The notes beneath the pieces are model-generated. The model had not been told where the DNA came from. It did no database searches and was given only the letters and a program-made list of their open reading frames with translations. A stretch of 64,000 nt of DNA from Paraburkholderia aromaticivorans. GTDB taxonomy: Bacteria > Pseudomonadota > Gammaproteobacteria > Burkholderiales > Burkholderiaceae. A program made the position numbers and the translations under genes. The stretch spans positions 372,001 through 436,000 of the forward strand of contig NZ_CP022990.1 of NCBI RefSeq assembly GCF_002278075.1, written 5' to 3'. Shown piece by piece: positions 18,741 through 30,013 of the stretch; within the stretch, counting starts at the first letter, position 1, and every line of letters begins with the position of its first letter.

Positions 18741-19823
18741 TCAAATCGCCCGCGCCCGCCCCGGAAACGTCTCCTCATAATCCCCACTATCCACGCCTTC
18801 CGCCGCGGTGCCGCGCTGCTCGCGATACATCATCGGCGGCAAACCGAACTGCTTGCGGAATTCCCGCCCCAGATGCGACGCATCGGAAAACCCGCAACTC
18901 GACGCAATATCGGCCACCGTCTTATCCGAACTCGTGAGCAGCCACGCGGCGGTGCGCAAACGCACCTGCTTCGCATAAGCCTGCGGCGCCTTACCCGTTT
19001 GCGCCTTGAAAAGCCGCTCCAACTGACGCGGCGACAGATCGAGCTTGCCCGCAAGTTCGTCGAGCGACAATGAACGGCCCACATGCTGCTCCATCAGCAG
19101 AATCGCGCGCTTCACCTTCGGATGCGCGGCCGGCGCGAGTCCCGGTGGATGCGGCTGCGGCGCGTTACCTTTCTGCATGTCGTCCACAAGCAGAATACGC
19201 AGCGCCTTCTGCACCGTGGCGGTTTCGAAATGCCGCAGCAGAATCGCGGCGGCGACGTCGATCGACGCGCGTCCGCCTGAACACGTAATGCGGCGGCGGT
19301 CGATCACGAACAGCCGGTCGGCGACCAGCGCCTCCTCGTTGACCGACGGAAAGCGTTCGATGAAATCCCAGTAGTGAAACCAGCTCACGCAGATGCGGTG
19401 TCCCTCCAGCACGCCCGCGCGCATCAACGAAAACACGCCCGTGCACATGCCGACGAGCGTCGCATTCGTGGCGGCGGCGCGGCGAATGAAGGCGAGGGTT
19501 GCTTCGTTCGTGGCAGGCCCGGAATGCAGCAGGCCGCCCACCACCACCACGTAATCGAACGGCTCGGCGGTGTCGAAGGTTTCCCACGGTGTGATCTGAA
19601 TGCCACAACTCGCGCGCACCGGAGCAAGGGTTTCCCCTATTACGCTCCACGAACAGCGCACGGGCTTGCTGAAATCGCCTTCGTCCGCGGACAGGCGCAG
19701 CAGGTCGACGAAACCCGAAAACGCCGTCAGCGTGAAATTCGGCAGCAGGATGATGCCGAAGCGGATGCGCTGCTTCGAGGTGCCGTCAATCGATTGAAGG
19801 GGAAGCGGTTCAGCGGAATTCAT
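18741..19823 (-). CDS. GlxA-family AraC-type regulator divergent from sdaA
   Basis: A 360-residue regulator. The N-terminal DJ-1/PfpI-like domain at residues about 20-200 shows RIRFGIILLPNFTLTAFSGF and GMCTGVFSLMRAGVLEGHR. The C-terminal AraC domain at about 250-345 shows LSLDELAGKLDLSPRQLERL and DIASSCGFSDASHLGREFRK. It is divergent from sdaA and soxBDAG, so it is a good candidate sarcosine- or glycine-responsive activator, like SouR of Pseudomonas aeruginosa, which is also a GlxA-type protein. I chose MNSAEP at 19823. The frame opens 48 codons earlier, but that part would cover the direct-repeat operator and is Arg-rich shadow. Confidence 0.8.
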   Translation of the reverse strand: MNSAEPLPLQSIDGTSKQRIRFGIILLPNFTLTAFSGFVDLLRLSADEGDFSKPVRCSWSVIGETLAPVRASCGIQITPWETFDTAEPFDYVVVVGGLLHSGPATNEATLAFIRRAAATNATLVGMCTGVFSLMRAGVLEGHRICVSWFHYWDFIERFPSVNEEALVADRLFVIDRRRITCSGGRASIDVAAAILLRHFETATVQKALRILLVDDMQKGNAPQPHPPGLAPAAHPKVKRAILLMEQHVGRSLSLDELAGKLDLSPRQLERLFKAQTGKAPQAYAKQVRLRTAAWLLTSSDKTVADIASSCGFSDASHLGREFRKQFGLPPMMYREQRGTAAEGVDSGDYEETFPGRARAI

Positions 19824-19938
19824 GCGTGCAGCCAGCAAGGGAAAGGGTTGGATCAAGCATAGCACCAGCGACGGCGGCCGCAGCCTGCGCGCGGATTGGC
19901 GGCGTGCCGCCAGCATCGCCAGCCGCCAGCCCGGCGCC

Positions 19939-19974
19939 TTTCGCAAATGCGTCAGAAGTCTTCGCAAATACGTC
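19939..19974 (+). promoter_or_regulatory. Direct repeat TTCGCAAATrCGTC x2, 21-bp period
   Basis: TTCGCAAATGCGTC at 19940-19953 and TTCGCAAATACGTC at 19961-19974 agree at 13 of 14 positions and start exactly 21 bp apart. They lie between the divergent GlxA-type regulator and sdaA. The core TCGCAAATA is shared with the second half-site upstream of choV (11335). This is the best-conserved repeat pair in the window and probably an operator of an AraC-family dimer controlling sdaA-sox, its own gene, or both. Confidence 0.6.
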
Positions 19975-20106
19975 GCGCCCCTTTGCCGGCGGGCCGCTTG
20001 ACGCCACTATCCCACCGTCATGCCGTTTTTATTCTATCGATTCAATTTGACGTGCGGTGCAATAGAGGCAAATCCACCCAAGGCATCGCAACGCACAAGG
20101 CACGCC

Positions 20107-21501
<1,395 letters not shown>

Positions 21502-21544
21502 ACAGTAACGAAGCATCAAGCAAGCGTACCCACAAGGACCGACG

Positions 21545-22789
21545 ATGAGCCGCTATTCGATATTCAGCCTGTTGCGCAACGGGATGTCGTATCACGAGAA
21601 CTGGGAGCGACAGTGGAAGAGCCCCGAGCCCAAACGTGAATACGATGTCGTGATCGTCGGCGGCGGCGGGCATGGTCTTGCCACCGCGTATTACCTGGCG
21701 AAAGAACACGGCGTGCGCAATGTCGCCGTACTGGAAAAGGGCTGGATCGGTGGCGGCAATACGGCGCGCAATACGACCATCGTGCGCTCGAATTACCTGT
21801 GGGACGAGTCGGCCGCGCTCTATGAAAAAGCCATGAAGCTGTGGGAAGGACTCTCTCAGGACCTGAACTACAACGTCATGTTCAGCCAGCGCGGCGTGAT
21901 GAATCTCGCGCACACGCTGCAGGACGTGCGCGATACCGAGCGCCGCGTGAATGCGAACCGGCTGAACGGCGTGGACGCCGAATTCCTCACGCCCGCGCAG
22001 ATCAAGGAAATCGAGCCGACCATCAACCTGAACAGCCGCTACCCGGTGCTCGGCGCGTCGATTCAGCGCCGTGGCGGCGTGGCGCGTCACGATGCGGTAG
22101 CCTGGGGTTTCGCGCGCGGCGCGGATCAGGCCGGCGTCGATATCGTGCAGAACTGCCAGGTGACGGGTATTCGCCGCAATGGCAGCCAGGTGGTGGGCGT
22201 GGACACCACGAAGGGTTTCATCAAGGCGAAGAAAGTCGCGATCGTGGCCGCGGGCAATACCTCGACGCTCGCCGACATGGCCGGCGTGCGGCTGCCGCTG
22301 GAAAGCCACCCGTTGCAGGCGCTGGTGTCGGAGCCGATCAAGCCGGTGGTCAATACGGTGGTGATGTCGAATGCGGTGCATGCGTATATCAGCCAGTCCG
22401 ACAAGGGCGATCTGGTGATCGGCGCGGGCGTGGACCAGTACACGGGTTTTGGTCAGCGCGGCAGTTTCCAGATCATCGAAGGCACGCTCGAAGCGATCGT
22501 CGAAATGTTCCCGGTGTTCTCGCGGGTACGGATGAACCGGCAGTGGGGCGGCATCGTGGATGTATCGCCGGACGCGTGCCCGATCATCAGCAAGACCGAT
22601 GTGAAAGGGCTGTATTTCAATTGCGGCTGGGGCACGGGCGGCTTCAAGGCGACGCCGGGTTCGGGGTGGGCTTACGCGCACACCATTGCGAAGGATGAAC
22701 CGCATGCGCTGAACGCGCCGTTCTCGCTGGACCGCTTCTATACCGGCCACCTGATCGACGAGCACGGCGCTGCAGCCGTCGCCCACTAA
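21545..22789 (+). CDS. soxB: Sarcosine oxidase, beta subunit
   Basis: A 414-residue FAD-linked subunit. The N-terminal Rossmann motif [20 protein letters not shown] starts near residue 36. [20 protein letters not shown] follows, and the C-terminus carries [20 protein letters not shown] and [20 protein letters not shown]. This is the catalytic subunit of the heterotetrameric enzyme that oxidises sarcosine to glycine, transferring the methyl carbon to tetrahydrofolate or releasing formaldehyde. Length matches the family (about 405-416). AAGGACC precedes the ATG. It is first in the tight soxB-D-A-G operon. Confidence 0.94.
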   Translation: MSRYSIFSLLRNGMSYHENWERQWKSPEPKREYDVVIVGGGGHGLATAYYLAKEHGVRNVAVLEKGWIGGGNTARNTTIVRSNYLWDESAALYEKAMKLWEGLSQDLNYNVMFSQRGVMNLAHTLQDVRDTERRVNANRLNGVDAEFLTPAQIKEIEPTINLNSRYPVLGASIQRRGGVARHDAVAWGFARGADQAGVDIVQNCQVTGIRRNGSQVVGVDTTKGFIKAKKVAIVAAGNTSTLADMAGVRLPLESHPLQALVSEPIKPVVNTVVMSNAVHAYISQSDKGDLVIGAGVDQYTGFGQRGSFQIIEGTLEAIVEMFPVFSRVRMNRQWGGIVDVSPDACPIISKTDVKGLYFNCGWGTGGFKATPGSGWAYAHTIAKDEPHALNAPFSLDRFYTGHLIDEHGAAAVAH

Positions 22790-22810
22790 CGCCACGCACT
22801 GGAGAACGCC

Positions 22811-23149
22811 ATGCTATTGATCGAATGCCCCTGGTGCGGGCCACGCGCCGAAACCGAATTTTCCTGCGGCGGCGAAGCGGACATTGCCCGTCCGCTCGAC
22901 ACCGACAAACTCACCGACAAGGAATGGGGCGACTACCTGTTCATGCGCAAGAACCCGCGCGGCGTGCATCGCGAGCAATGGCTGCACACGCAAGGCTGCC
23001 GCCGCTGGTTCAAGGCGCAGCGCGATACGGTGAGCTACGAGATCCAGGGCTACGAGACATTCGAGCGGCCGCTGCTCGCCATGGACAGCCACGAGGCTAG
23101 CGCACAAAACCAGGCACCGAACCAGGCACAAGAGGGCAAGGCATCATGA
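22811..23149 (+). CDS. soxD: Sarcosine oxidase, delta subunit
   Basis: A 112-residue subunit starting MLLIECPWCGPRAETEFSCG. The CPWC motif and a later Cys/His set (EQWLHTQGCRRWF) form the zinc site seen in SoxD. It is a structural subunit of the heterotetramer. GGAGAACGCC precedes the ATG. The last codons overlap the soxA start (ATGA at 23146-23149). The C-terminal 15 or so residues are Gln/Asn/Ala-rich and probably disordered. Confidence 0.92.
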   Translation: MLLIECPWCGPRAETEFSCGGEADIARPLDTDKLTDKEWGDYLFMRKNPRGVHREQWLHTQGCRRWFKAQRDTVSYEIQGYETFERPLLAMDSHEASAQNQAPNQAQEGKAS

Positions 23150-26148
23150 GCCAGAAAGACCGACTCCCCAACGGCGGGCGCATCAATCGCGCGATGCCGC
23201 TGACGTTCACGTTCAACGGCCGCCAGTATCAAGGCTATCAGGGCGACACGCTGGCTTCGGCGCTGCTTGCGAACGGCGAGCATTTCGTCGCGCGCAGCTG
23301 GAAGTATCACCGGCCGCGCGGCATCGTCACGGCGGGTGTGGAGGAGCCGAATGCCGTCGTGCAACTCGAAACCGGCGCATACACGGTGCCGAATGCGCGT
23401 GCCACCGAGGTCGAGCTGTATCAGGGGCTCGTCGCCACCAGCGTGAACGCGAAGCCGAGCATCGAGAAAGACCGCATGGCGGTCAACCAGAAGATCGCGC
23501 GCTTCATTCCGGCGGGCTTCTACTACAAGACCTTCATGTGGCCGCGCAAATTCTGGCCGAAGTACGAAGAAGTGATCCGCGACGCGGCCGGTCTCGGCAA
23601 GGCGCCGGAGCACACCGACGCGGACCGCTACGACAAGTGCTTTGCGCATTGCGACGTGCTGGTGGTGGGCGGCGGCCCGACCGGCCTCGCGGCTGCGCAC
23701 GCTGCCGCATTGTCCGGCGCGCGCGTGACGCTGGTCGACGATCAGCCGGAACTCGGCGGCTCGCTGCTGTCGTGCCGCGCGGAGATCGACGGCAAGCCCG
23801 CGCTGAACTGGGCGCACAAGATCGAAGACGAACTGCGGCAGATGTCCGACGTGAAGATCCTGTGCCGCAGCACGGCGTTCGGCTATCAGGACCACAATCT
23901 CGTGACGGTGACGCAGCGGCTCACCGAGCATCTGCCGGTATCGCAGCGCAAGGGCACGCGCGAACTGATGTGGAAGATCCGCGCGAAACGCGTGATTCTC
24001 GCGACCGGCGCGCATGAACGGCCCATCGTGTTCGGCAACAACGATCTGCCGGGCGTGATGCTGGCCTCGGCCGTATCGACGTATCTGCATCGCTATGCGG
24101 TGCTGCCGGGCCGCAACGCGGTGGTGTTCACCAATAACGACGACGGCTACCAATGCGCGCTCGATCTGAAAGCGGCCGGCGCTCAGGTGACGGTGGTCGA
24201 TCCGCGCGCGAGCGAATCGAAGGGCACGCTGCCCGCGCTTGCACGGCGCTATGGCGTCAAGGTGATGAACGGCGTGGTGATCACGGCGGCGCACGGCAAA
24301 CTGCGCGTAGCGTCCGTGGACTTGGCGTCGTATTCGAACGGACAGGTCGGGGCGAAGCAGGGCGAGCTATCGTGCGACCTGCTCGCCATGTCCGGCGGCT
24401 GGAGCCCGGTGCTGCATCTGTTCGCGCAATCGGGCGGCAAGGCGCACTGGCATGACGGCAAGGCCTGCTTCGTGCCGGGCAAGGCGATGCAGGCGGAGAC
24501 GAGCGTCGGCGCCTGCGCGGGCGACTTCACGCTCGGCCAGGGCATTCGCTTTGCGGTCGATGCGGGCGTCGAGGCGGCGCGCGCGGCGGGCTTCATCGTT
24601 GCGCGGCCGAATCCGGTGCAGGTGGCCGAGATCACCGAAGCGAAGATGCAGCCGCTGTGGCTGGTCGGCGGCCGTGAACTGGCCACGCGCGGGCCGAAGC
24701 AGTTCGTCGACTTCCAGAACGACGTGTCGGCCGCGGATATTTTCCTCGCGGCGCGCGAAGGCTTCGAATCGGTCGAGCACGTCAAACGCTATACGGCGAT
24801 GGGTTTCGGCACCGACCAGGGCAAGCTCGGCAACATCAACGGCATGGCGATTCTCGCGCAGGCGCTCGGCAAGACGATTCCCGAGACCGGCACCACCACC
24901 TTCCGGCCGAACTACACGCCGGTTACCTTCGGCACGTTTGCCGGCCGCGAGCTGGGCGAGTTTCTCGATCCGGTGCGCAAGACGGCGGTGCACGAATGGC
25001 ACGTGGAAAACGGCGCGGCCTTCGAGGACGTGGGCAACTGGAAGCGTCCGTGGTACTACCCGAAAGCCGGCGAAGACCTGCACGCGGCGGTGGCGCGCGA
25101 ATCGCTGGCGGTGCGCACGAGCGTGGGCATTCTCGACGCCTCGACACTCGGCAAGATCGACATTCAGGGCCCCGATTCGGCGAAGCTGCTGAACTGGGTC
25201 TATACGAATCCGTGGAGCAAGCTGGAAGTCGGCAAGTGCCGCTATGGCCTGATGCTCGACGAAAACGGCATGATCTTCGACGACGGCGTGACCGTGCGCC
25301 TCGCCGACCAGCACTACATGATGACGACCACCACCGGCGGCGCGGCACGCGTGCTGACGTGGCTCGAACGCTGGCTGCAGACGGAATGGCCGGATATGCG
25401 CGTGCGGCTCGCGTCGGTGACGGATCATTGGGCGACTTTCGCCGTGGTCGGTCCGAACAGCCGCAAGGTGCTGCAGAAGGTCTGCCAGGACATCGACTTC
25501 GCGAACGCGGCGTTCCCGTTCATGAGCTATCGCGAAGGCACGGTGGCGGGCGCGGCCTCACGCGTGATGCGCATCAGCTTCTCGGGCGAACTGGCTTATG
25601 AAGTGAACGTGCCGGCGAACGTCGGGCGCGCGGTGTGGGAAGCGCTGATGGCCGCGGGCGCGGAATTCGACATCACGCCGTACGGCACCGAAACGATGCA
25701 CGTGCTGCGCGCGGAGAAGGGCTACATCATCGTCGGCCAGGATACGGACGGTTCGATGACGCCGTACGACCTCGGCATGGGCGGGCTCGTCGCGAAGTCC
25801 AAGGACTTTCTCGGCAAGCGTTCGCTGACCCGTTCGGACACGGCGAAGGCGGGGCGCAAGCAACTGGTCGGCTTGCTCTCGGACGACCCGGCGTTCGTGA
25901 TACCGGAAGGGTCGCAGATCGTCGCCGGTCCATTCCAGGGCGACACGGCGCCGATGCTCGGCCACGTTACGTCGAGCTACTACAGCCCGATCCTGAAGCG
26001 CTCGATCGCGATGGCGGTCGTGAAGGGCGGACTCGAGAAGATCGGCGAGACGGTCACGATTCCGCTTTCGAGCGGCAAACAGATTGCAGCGAAGGTCACC
26101 AGTTCGGTGTTCTACGACAGCGAAGGAGCACGTCAACATGTGGAATGA
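23146..26148 (+). CDS. soxA: Sarcosine oxidase, alpha subunit
   Basis: A 1000-residue subunit. The N-terminal ferredoxin-like segment (LTFTFNGRQYQGYQGDTLAS) is followed by a NAD-binding Rossmann domain starting VLVVGGGPTGLAAAHAAALS near residue 170 and LATGAHERPIVFGNNDLPGV. The last 400 residues are a GcvT/aminomethyltransferase-like domain (VGILDASTLGKIDIQGPDSA, VLRAEKGYIIVGQDTDGSMT) that binds tetrahydrofolate and captures the methyl carbon as methylene-THF. Length matches the family (about 970-1005). It overlaps soxD by 4 bases and soxG by 11 bases. Confidence 0.94.
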   Translation: MSQKDRLPNGGRINRAMPLTFTFNGRQYQGYQGDTLASALLANGEHFVARSWKYHRPRGIVTAGVEEPNAVVQLETGAYTVPNARATEVELYQGLVATSVNAKPSIEKDRMAVNQKIARFIPAGFYYKTFMWPRKFWPKYEEVIRDAAGLGKAPEHTDADRYDKCFAHCDVLVVGGGPTGLAAAHAAALSGARVTLVDDQPELGGSLLSCRAEIDGKPALNWAHKIEDELRQMSDVKILCRSTAFGYQDHNLVTVTQRLTEHLPVSQRKGTRELMWKIRAKRVILATGAHERPIVFGNNDLPGVMLASAVSTYLHRYAVLPGRNAVVFTNNDDGYQCALDLKAAGAQVTVVDPRASESKGTLPALARRYGVKVMNGVVITAAHGKLRVASVDLASYSNGQVGAKQGELSCDLLAMSGGWSPVLHLFAQSGGKAHWHDGKACFVPGKAMQAETSVGACAGDFTLGQGIRFAVDAGVEAARAAGFIVARPNPVQVAEITEAKMQPLWLVGGRELATRGPKQFVDFQNDVSAADIFLAAREGFESVEHVKRYTAMGFGTDQGKLGNINGMAILAQALGKTIPETGTTTFRPNYTPVTFGTFAGRELGEFLDPVRKTAVHEWHVENGAAFEDVGNWKRPWYYPKAGEDLHAAVARESLAVRTSVGILDASTLGKIDIQGPDSAKLLNWVYTNPWSKLEVGKCRYGLMLDENGMIFDDGVTVRLADQHYMMTTTTGGAARVLTWLERWLQTEWPDMRVRLASVTDHWATFAVVGPNSRKVLQKVCQDIDFANAAFPFMSYREGTVAGAASRVMRISFSGELAYEVNVPANVGRAVWEALMAAGAEFDITPYGTETMHVLRAEKGYIIVGQDTDGSMTPYDLGMGGLVAKSKDFLGKRSLTRSDTAKAGRKQLVGLLSDDPAFVIPEGSQIVAGPFQGDTAPMLGHVTSSYYSPILKRSIAMAVVKGGLEKIGETVTIPLSSGKQIAAKVTSSVFYDSEGARQHVE

Positions 26149-26794
26149 AACGAGAGGCACGGCGTCGGTCGTGGATCGCGCTGTCGGCAAGCAGACCGGC
26201 GTGTGGCAGGAGTCGCCGCTGGTGGGCGCGGACGCGCTTCTGAAGAAGCATCAGGCGACGGCATCCGCGGCGTTCCGGCTGAGCGAGCGGCCGTTTCTGG
26301 AACTCGTGAACGTGCGCGGCGACACGCGTGATGCCGCGTTCGTGCGCGCTTTCGACAGCGTGATCGGCTGCCGCCCGCCCGAGAAGGCGAACACGGTGGC
26401 GCGCGGCAACGGCTACGACGTGCTGTGGCTCGGCCCGGACGAGTGGCTGGTGCGCTCGGCCGCCGCCCACGACGCGACGCGTACCGCGCCGTTGCAGGCT
26501 AAGCTCGGAGCGGCGTTCGCGGGCGTGTTCGCGGCGGCCGTGGATATCGGCAGCGGCTACACGGTGCTCGAAATCAGCGGCACGCGCACGCGCGACGTGC
26601 TGTCGCGCGGTTGTCCGCTCGATCTGCATCCCAAACTGTTCGGCGACGGACAGTGCGCGCAGAGCCATTTTTTCAAGGCATCGATGACGTTGCTGCCCAC
26701 TGGTGCGAGCAGTTTCGACCTGATCGTGCGCCGCAGCTTTGCGGACTACTTCGTCAAGATCATGCTCGACGCGGCCGAGCCGCTGATGTCGTAA
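26138..26794 (+). CDS. soxG: Sarcosine oxidase, gamma subunit
   Basis: A 218-residue SoxG subunit with FLELVNVRGDTRDAAFVRAF near the middle and YDVLWLGPDEWLV, followed by the conserved RGCPLDLHPKLFGDGQCAQS and RRSFADYFVKIMLDA near the end. It completes the heterotetramer. The ATG at 26138 lies inside the end of soxA with GAAGGAGCA upstream. An open extension of 18 codons inside soxA is less likely. Length is typical (about 180-215). Confidence 0.92.
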   Translation: MWNETRGTASVVDRAVGKQTGVWQESPLVGADALLKKHQATASAAFRLSERPFLELVNVRGDTRDAAFVRAFDSVIGCRPPEKANTVARGNGYDVLWLGPDEWLVRSAAAHDATRTAPLQAKLGAAFAGVFAAAVDIGSGYTVLEISGTRTRDVLSRGCPLDLHPKLFGDGQCAQSHFFKASMTLLPTGASSFDLIVRRSFADYFVKIMLDAAEPLMS

Positions 26795-26850
26795 GGCGCG
26801 GCGAGCGGTCGATGCCGAACCGCTCGCGCCTTTCGCGCTGAACAACCGCC

Positions 26851-27114
26851 ATGACGTCGACACGTCTAGCCACCGCGCGCCTCACCGAGCGCGCGTGCCA
26901 CGAGGGCGATGCGCATGCCGCGCTGGCGCTGCTCGATCAGAGCATCGTGCTGCGGCACCGGCGTATCGCGCTGATCCGCTATCTGCTCGCCCAGCAACTC
27001 GGCGCGCCGCTGCAGGCGCGTCATCACGAATACGTCGAAAAGATCGCCGCGCGGCTGAGTGCGGATACGCTCGCGCGCATTGCCGGTGCCGCGCGGGCGC
27101 GTCTGCGGCCGTAG
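26851..27114 (+). CDS. Small hypothetical protein after the sox operon
   Basis: An 87-residue reading frame starting 57 bases after soxG in the same direction. The protein (MTSTRLATARLTERACHEGD, then ALALLDQSIVLRHRRIALIR) is rich in Ala, Arg and Leu and looks mostly helical, with no membrane segment or known motif. The regular helical pattern and position suggest a real gene at the end of the sox operon. The GC-rich DNA makes chance frames common, so this stays uncertain. Function unknown. Confidence 0.4.
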   Translation: MTSTRLATARLTERACHEGDAHAALALLDQSIVLRHRRIALIRYLLAQQLGAPLQARHHEYVEKIAARLSADTLARIAGAARARLRP

Positions 27115-27256
27115 CGCCCGTCATGCACCTGTCTGGAACGACGCCCCCGTTCCATCGCGATGACGCATTTCTTCTATGTGGCCGATTTATGTCGGCGTCT
27201 ACTGAAAATTCCACGGAACACCCACGCGGCAGCCGCCGCATCAACCAGGGGATGAC

Positions 27257-28675
27257 ATGTCCACCGCTTATCCGCCTCGCGCGAGCGCCGCCGCCCGACT
27301 CGAACGACTGCCGTTCTCCGGTTACCACCGGACCATTTTTATCATCATCGCCATTGCGTTCTTTTTCGATTCCGTCGATCTCGGCACGATGACCTTCGTG
27401 CTCGGCTCGATCAAAACGGAATTCGGCCTGTCGAGTGCGACGGCGGGACTGGTGGCCAGCGCGAGCTTCTTCGGCATGGTGATCGGCGCGGCGATTGCCG
27501 GATTGCTGGCGGATCGCTTCGGACGGCGTCCCGTGTTTCAGTGGAGCATGGTGCTGTGGGGGCTCGCGTCGTATTTGTGTTCGACGGCGCAGAGCGTCGA
27601 AGCATTGATCTTCTATCGCGTGCTGCTCGGTTTCGGCATGGGGATGGAATTTCCGATTGCGCAGACGCTGCTGTCGGAGTTCGTGCCGGCTGCGTCGCGC
27701 GGCCGGCTGATCGCGCTGATGGACGGGTTCTGGCCGCTCGGCTTCATCACCGCGGGTGTGGTGTCGTACTTCGTGCTGCCGACATTCGGCTGGCGCACCG
27801 AGTTCGCGCTGCTCGCGATTCCCGCGGTATTCGTGCTGATCGTGCGCCGCGTGGTGCCGGAATCGCCGCGTTGGCTGGAGCATCGCGGACGACTCGGCGA
27901 AGCGGACAAGATTCTCGCGGAAGTCGAAGTGAAGGTGATGAAAGCGGCCGGCCTGAGCCAGTTGCGCGCGCCGGCCATGCTCGCCGAGCCGCCTGCCGCG
28001 AAGAGCACGGGCGCGTTTCGCGAGATCTGGAGCATCGCATACCGGCGTCGAACGATCATGGTGTGGACGTTGTGGTTCTTCGCGCTGCTCGGTTTCTACG
28101 GGTTGACGTCGTGGCTCGGCGCGTTGATGCAGCAGGCGGGCTTCGCGGTTACGAAGTCGGTGCTGTACACGGTGCTGATCTCGCTCGGCGGCATTCCGGG
28201 CTTCATTTGCGCGGCGTGGCTGGTGGAACGCTGGGGGCGCAAACCGACTTGCATTGCGTCGCTCGCGGGTAGCGCGGTGATGGCTTATGTGTATGGACAG
28301 ACCGCGCTGCACGCGCAGATGCCGACCTTGCTGATTTGCGCGGGGCTGGCGATGCAGTTCTTCCTGTTTGCGATGTGGGCGGTGTTGTACACCTATACGC
28401 CGGAGTTGTACGGGACTGGCGCGCGCGCGACGGGCTCGGGTTTCGCGTCGGCGATCGGCCGGGTGGGTTCGTTGATCGGACCTTATGTGGTGGGCGTGGT
28501 GCTGCCGGTGTTCAGCCAGGGCGGTGTGTTCTCGCTCGGCGCGATGTGCTTCGTGATCGCGGCGGCGGCGGTCTGGATTCTCGGCATCGAGACGCGTGGG
28601 TTGGCGCTGGAGACGCTGGTGTCCGAGGCGGTTGAGACTGATACGCGGGGTGTGTTGAGTCCGGTGCGGGAGTGA
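27257..28675 (+). CDS. MFS transporter (metabolite:H+ symporter type)
   Basis: A 472-residue carrier with about 12 hydrophobic helices. It has the family loop GLLADRFGRRPVFQW between helices 2 and 3, FRVLL-type GFGMGMEFPIAQTLLSEFVP, VPESPRWLEHRGRLGEADKI before the central loop, and YTPELYGTGARATGSGFASA in the second half. This resembles the sugar and aromatic-acid symporter branch. The substrate is not readable. It sits between soxBDAG and a beta-lactamase-like gene inside the choline island, so uptake of a methylated amine or related compound is possible but unproven. The ATG follows GGGGATGAC. Confidence 0.85.
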   Translation: MSTAYPPRASAAARLERLPFSGYHRTIFIIIAIAFFFDSVDLGTMTFVLGSIKTEFGLSSATAGLVASASFFGMVIGAAIAGLLADRFGRRPVFQWSMVLWGLASYLCSTAQSVEALIFYRVLLGFGMGMEFPIAQTLLSEFVPAASRGRLIALMDGFWPLGFITAGVVSYFVLPTFGWRTEFALLAIPAVFVLIVRRVVPESPRWLEHRGRLGEADKILAEVEVKVMKAAGLSQLRAPAMLAEPPAAKSTGAFREIWSIAYRRRTIMVWTLWFFALLGFYGLTSWLGALMQQAGFAVTKSVLYTVLISLGGIPGFICAAWLVERWGRKPTCIASLAGSAVMAYVYGQTALHAQMPTLLICAGLAMQFFLFAMWAVLYTYTPELYGTGARATGSGFASAIGRVGSLIGPYVVGVVLPVFSQGGVFSLGAMCFVIAAAAVWILGIETRGLALETLVSEAVETDTRGVLSPVRE

Positions 28676-28718
28676 AGATCACTGCTTGCGGATAGCGCGC
28701 ACCATCACGCTGCAGGTT

Positions 28719-29891
28719 TCAATGCGTGAGCCCGGCGACCGCCGTCAGAATCTTATAAGCCGCGCTCACCCGCTCCTCGATGGGGAAGTTCTTATTGGCC
28801 AGTATGACAATACCCAACTGCTTCTCCGAAACGAAAGCCACATACGCGCCGAACCCATTGGTTGAACCGGTCTTATTGATCCAGACATCCTGCCGAGGCG
28901 CGAGCGGCGGCTTGATCTCGACCGCGGGCGTCGCCTTTAAAGCCATTGCCGACGAATTGCCCGCCAGCAACGTGTTCAACGCGACCGGATACGCGTACTG
29001 CTCCCAGATCAGGTCCTGAGTCATCACGCCTGCCTTGAAGTAGCCGGTGTGCGTTTGCGTGATCGCGCGCTGCAACTTCGCATCGAGCTGGAGCTGATTC
29101 ATGTTTGCCTGCAGAAAGCGCGTCATGTCGGCGGCGGTGGACTTCACGCCATAGGCTTCGGCGGACAGGACGCCGGGGGCCATACGGATCGGCGCGCCAT
29201 CCTTCTTATAGCCTTGTGCGTAATCGGGCATTCGTGCTTCTGGAACGTCGATATAGCTGTTCTTCAACCCCAGTGCGGGAAAGAGGCGCTGTTCCATCAG
29301 CGGCGTGAAATCCAGGCCCATGCTCTTCGCCGTGATCAGGCCGAGCGTGCCAATGCCGGGATTGGTATAAGTCCGGCATGTGCCCGGCGCGCAACTGGGC
29401 TGCCACGCCTTGAAATACTGCATGAGTTCTGCGTCGTCGTGGATCTCGTCCGGCACCTGCAATGGCAGGCCGCCCGGCGTATGCGTGCCTAGATTGACCA
29501 GCCTCACGCGACCGAACGGGCTGCCTCGAAGAACGGGCAGATACTTGCTCGTCGTATCCGACAGCGAAAGCGCGCCGCTGACCTGCGCATACGAAGCCAG
29601 CGTCGCCGTGAAGGTCTTGCTGATCGAGCCGAGTTCGAATAGCGTGTCGCGCGACACGGGCTTGCCGCTCTGCGCTGACGCCACGCCGTAGTTGTACAGA
29701 TAAGTCTTGCCCCCGACGACGAGGCCGACCGCCATGCCGTGAATACCGTCTTTCGTCATGAGCGGGCGGATCGTTGCGTCGACGCTCCGTTGGATGCCGT
29801 CTTGCGTGGCGTCGGCTGCGCGACTTGCCGGAGCGCTCGCGCACAGAGTAAAGAGAACGGCCGCCGTGAGGCTGAGGGCTTTGCACTTCAT
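28719..29891 (-). CDS. Class C beta-lactamase / serine hydrolase
   Basis: A 390-residue secreted protein with a signal peptide (MKCKALSLTAAVLFTLCASA, cleavage near SRAADA). It has the three serine-penicilloyl-protein motifs: Ser89-x2-Lys92 in GSISKTF, Tyr-x-Asn in RTYTNPGIG, and KTG in WINKTGSTNGFG. Ending SEKQLGIVILANKNFPIEER is typical of AmpC enzymes (about 380-395 residues). It should act in the periplasm. No divergent ampR regulator is next to it; the neighbours are choline genes, so regulation differs from the classic ampR-ampC pair. Actual resistance spectrum cannot be told. Confidence 0.85.
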   Translation of the reverse strand: MKCKALSLTAAVLFTLCASAPASRAADATQDGIQRSVDATIRPLMTKDGIHGMAVGLVVGGKTYLYNYGVASAQSGKPVSRDTLFELGSISKTFTATLASYAQVSGALSLSDTTSKYLPVLRGSPFGRVRLVNLGTHTPGGLPLQVPDEIHDDAELMQYFKAWQPSCAPGTCRTYTNPGIGTLGLITAKSMGLDFTPLMEQRLFPALGLKNSYIDVPEARMPDYAQGYKKDGAPIRMAPGVLSAEAYGVKSTAADMTRFLQANMNQLQLDAKLQRAITQTHTGYFKAGVMTQDLIWEQYAYPVALNTLLAGNSSAMALKATPAVEIKPPLAPRQDVWINKTGSTNGFGAYVAFVSEKQLGIVILANKNFPIEERVSAAYKILTAVAGLTH

Positions 29892-30013
29892 CGCTCGCGT
29901 TTCCTTGAATGTCTGTCTGCGGATGAGGCCGCACTATCCGGCTTTTACGCGGCGCTGACAATCGACTATAAGTTGCGCGAGGGTAAAGAAAAACTTGTGG
30001 GCGGGCCACGGCG

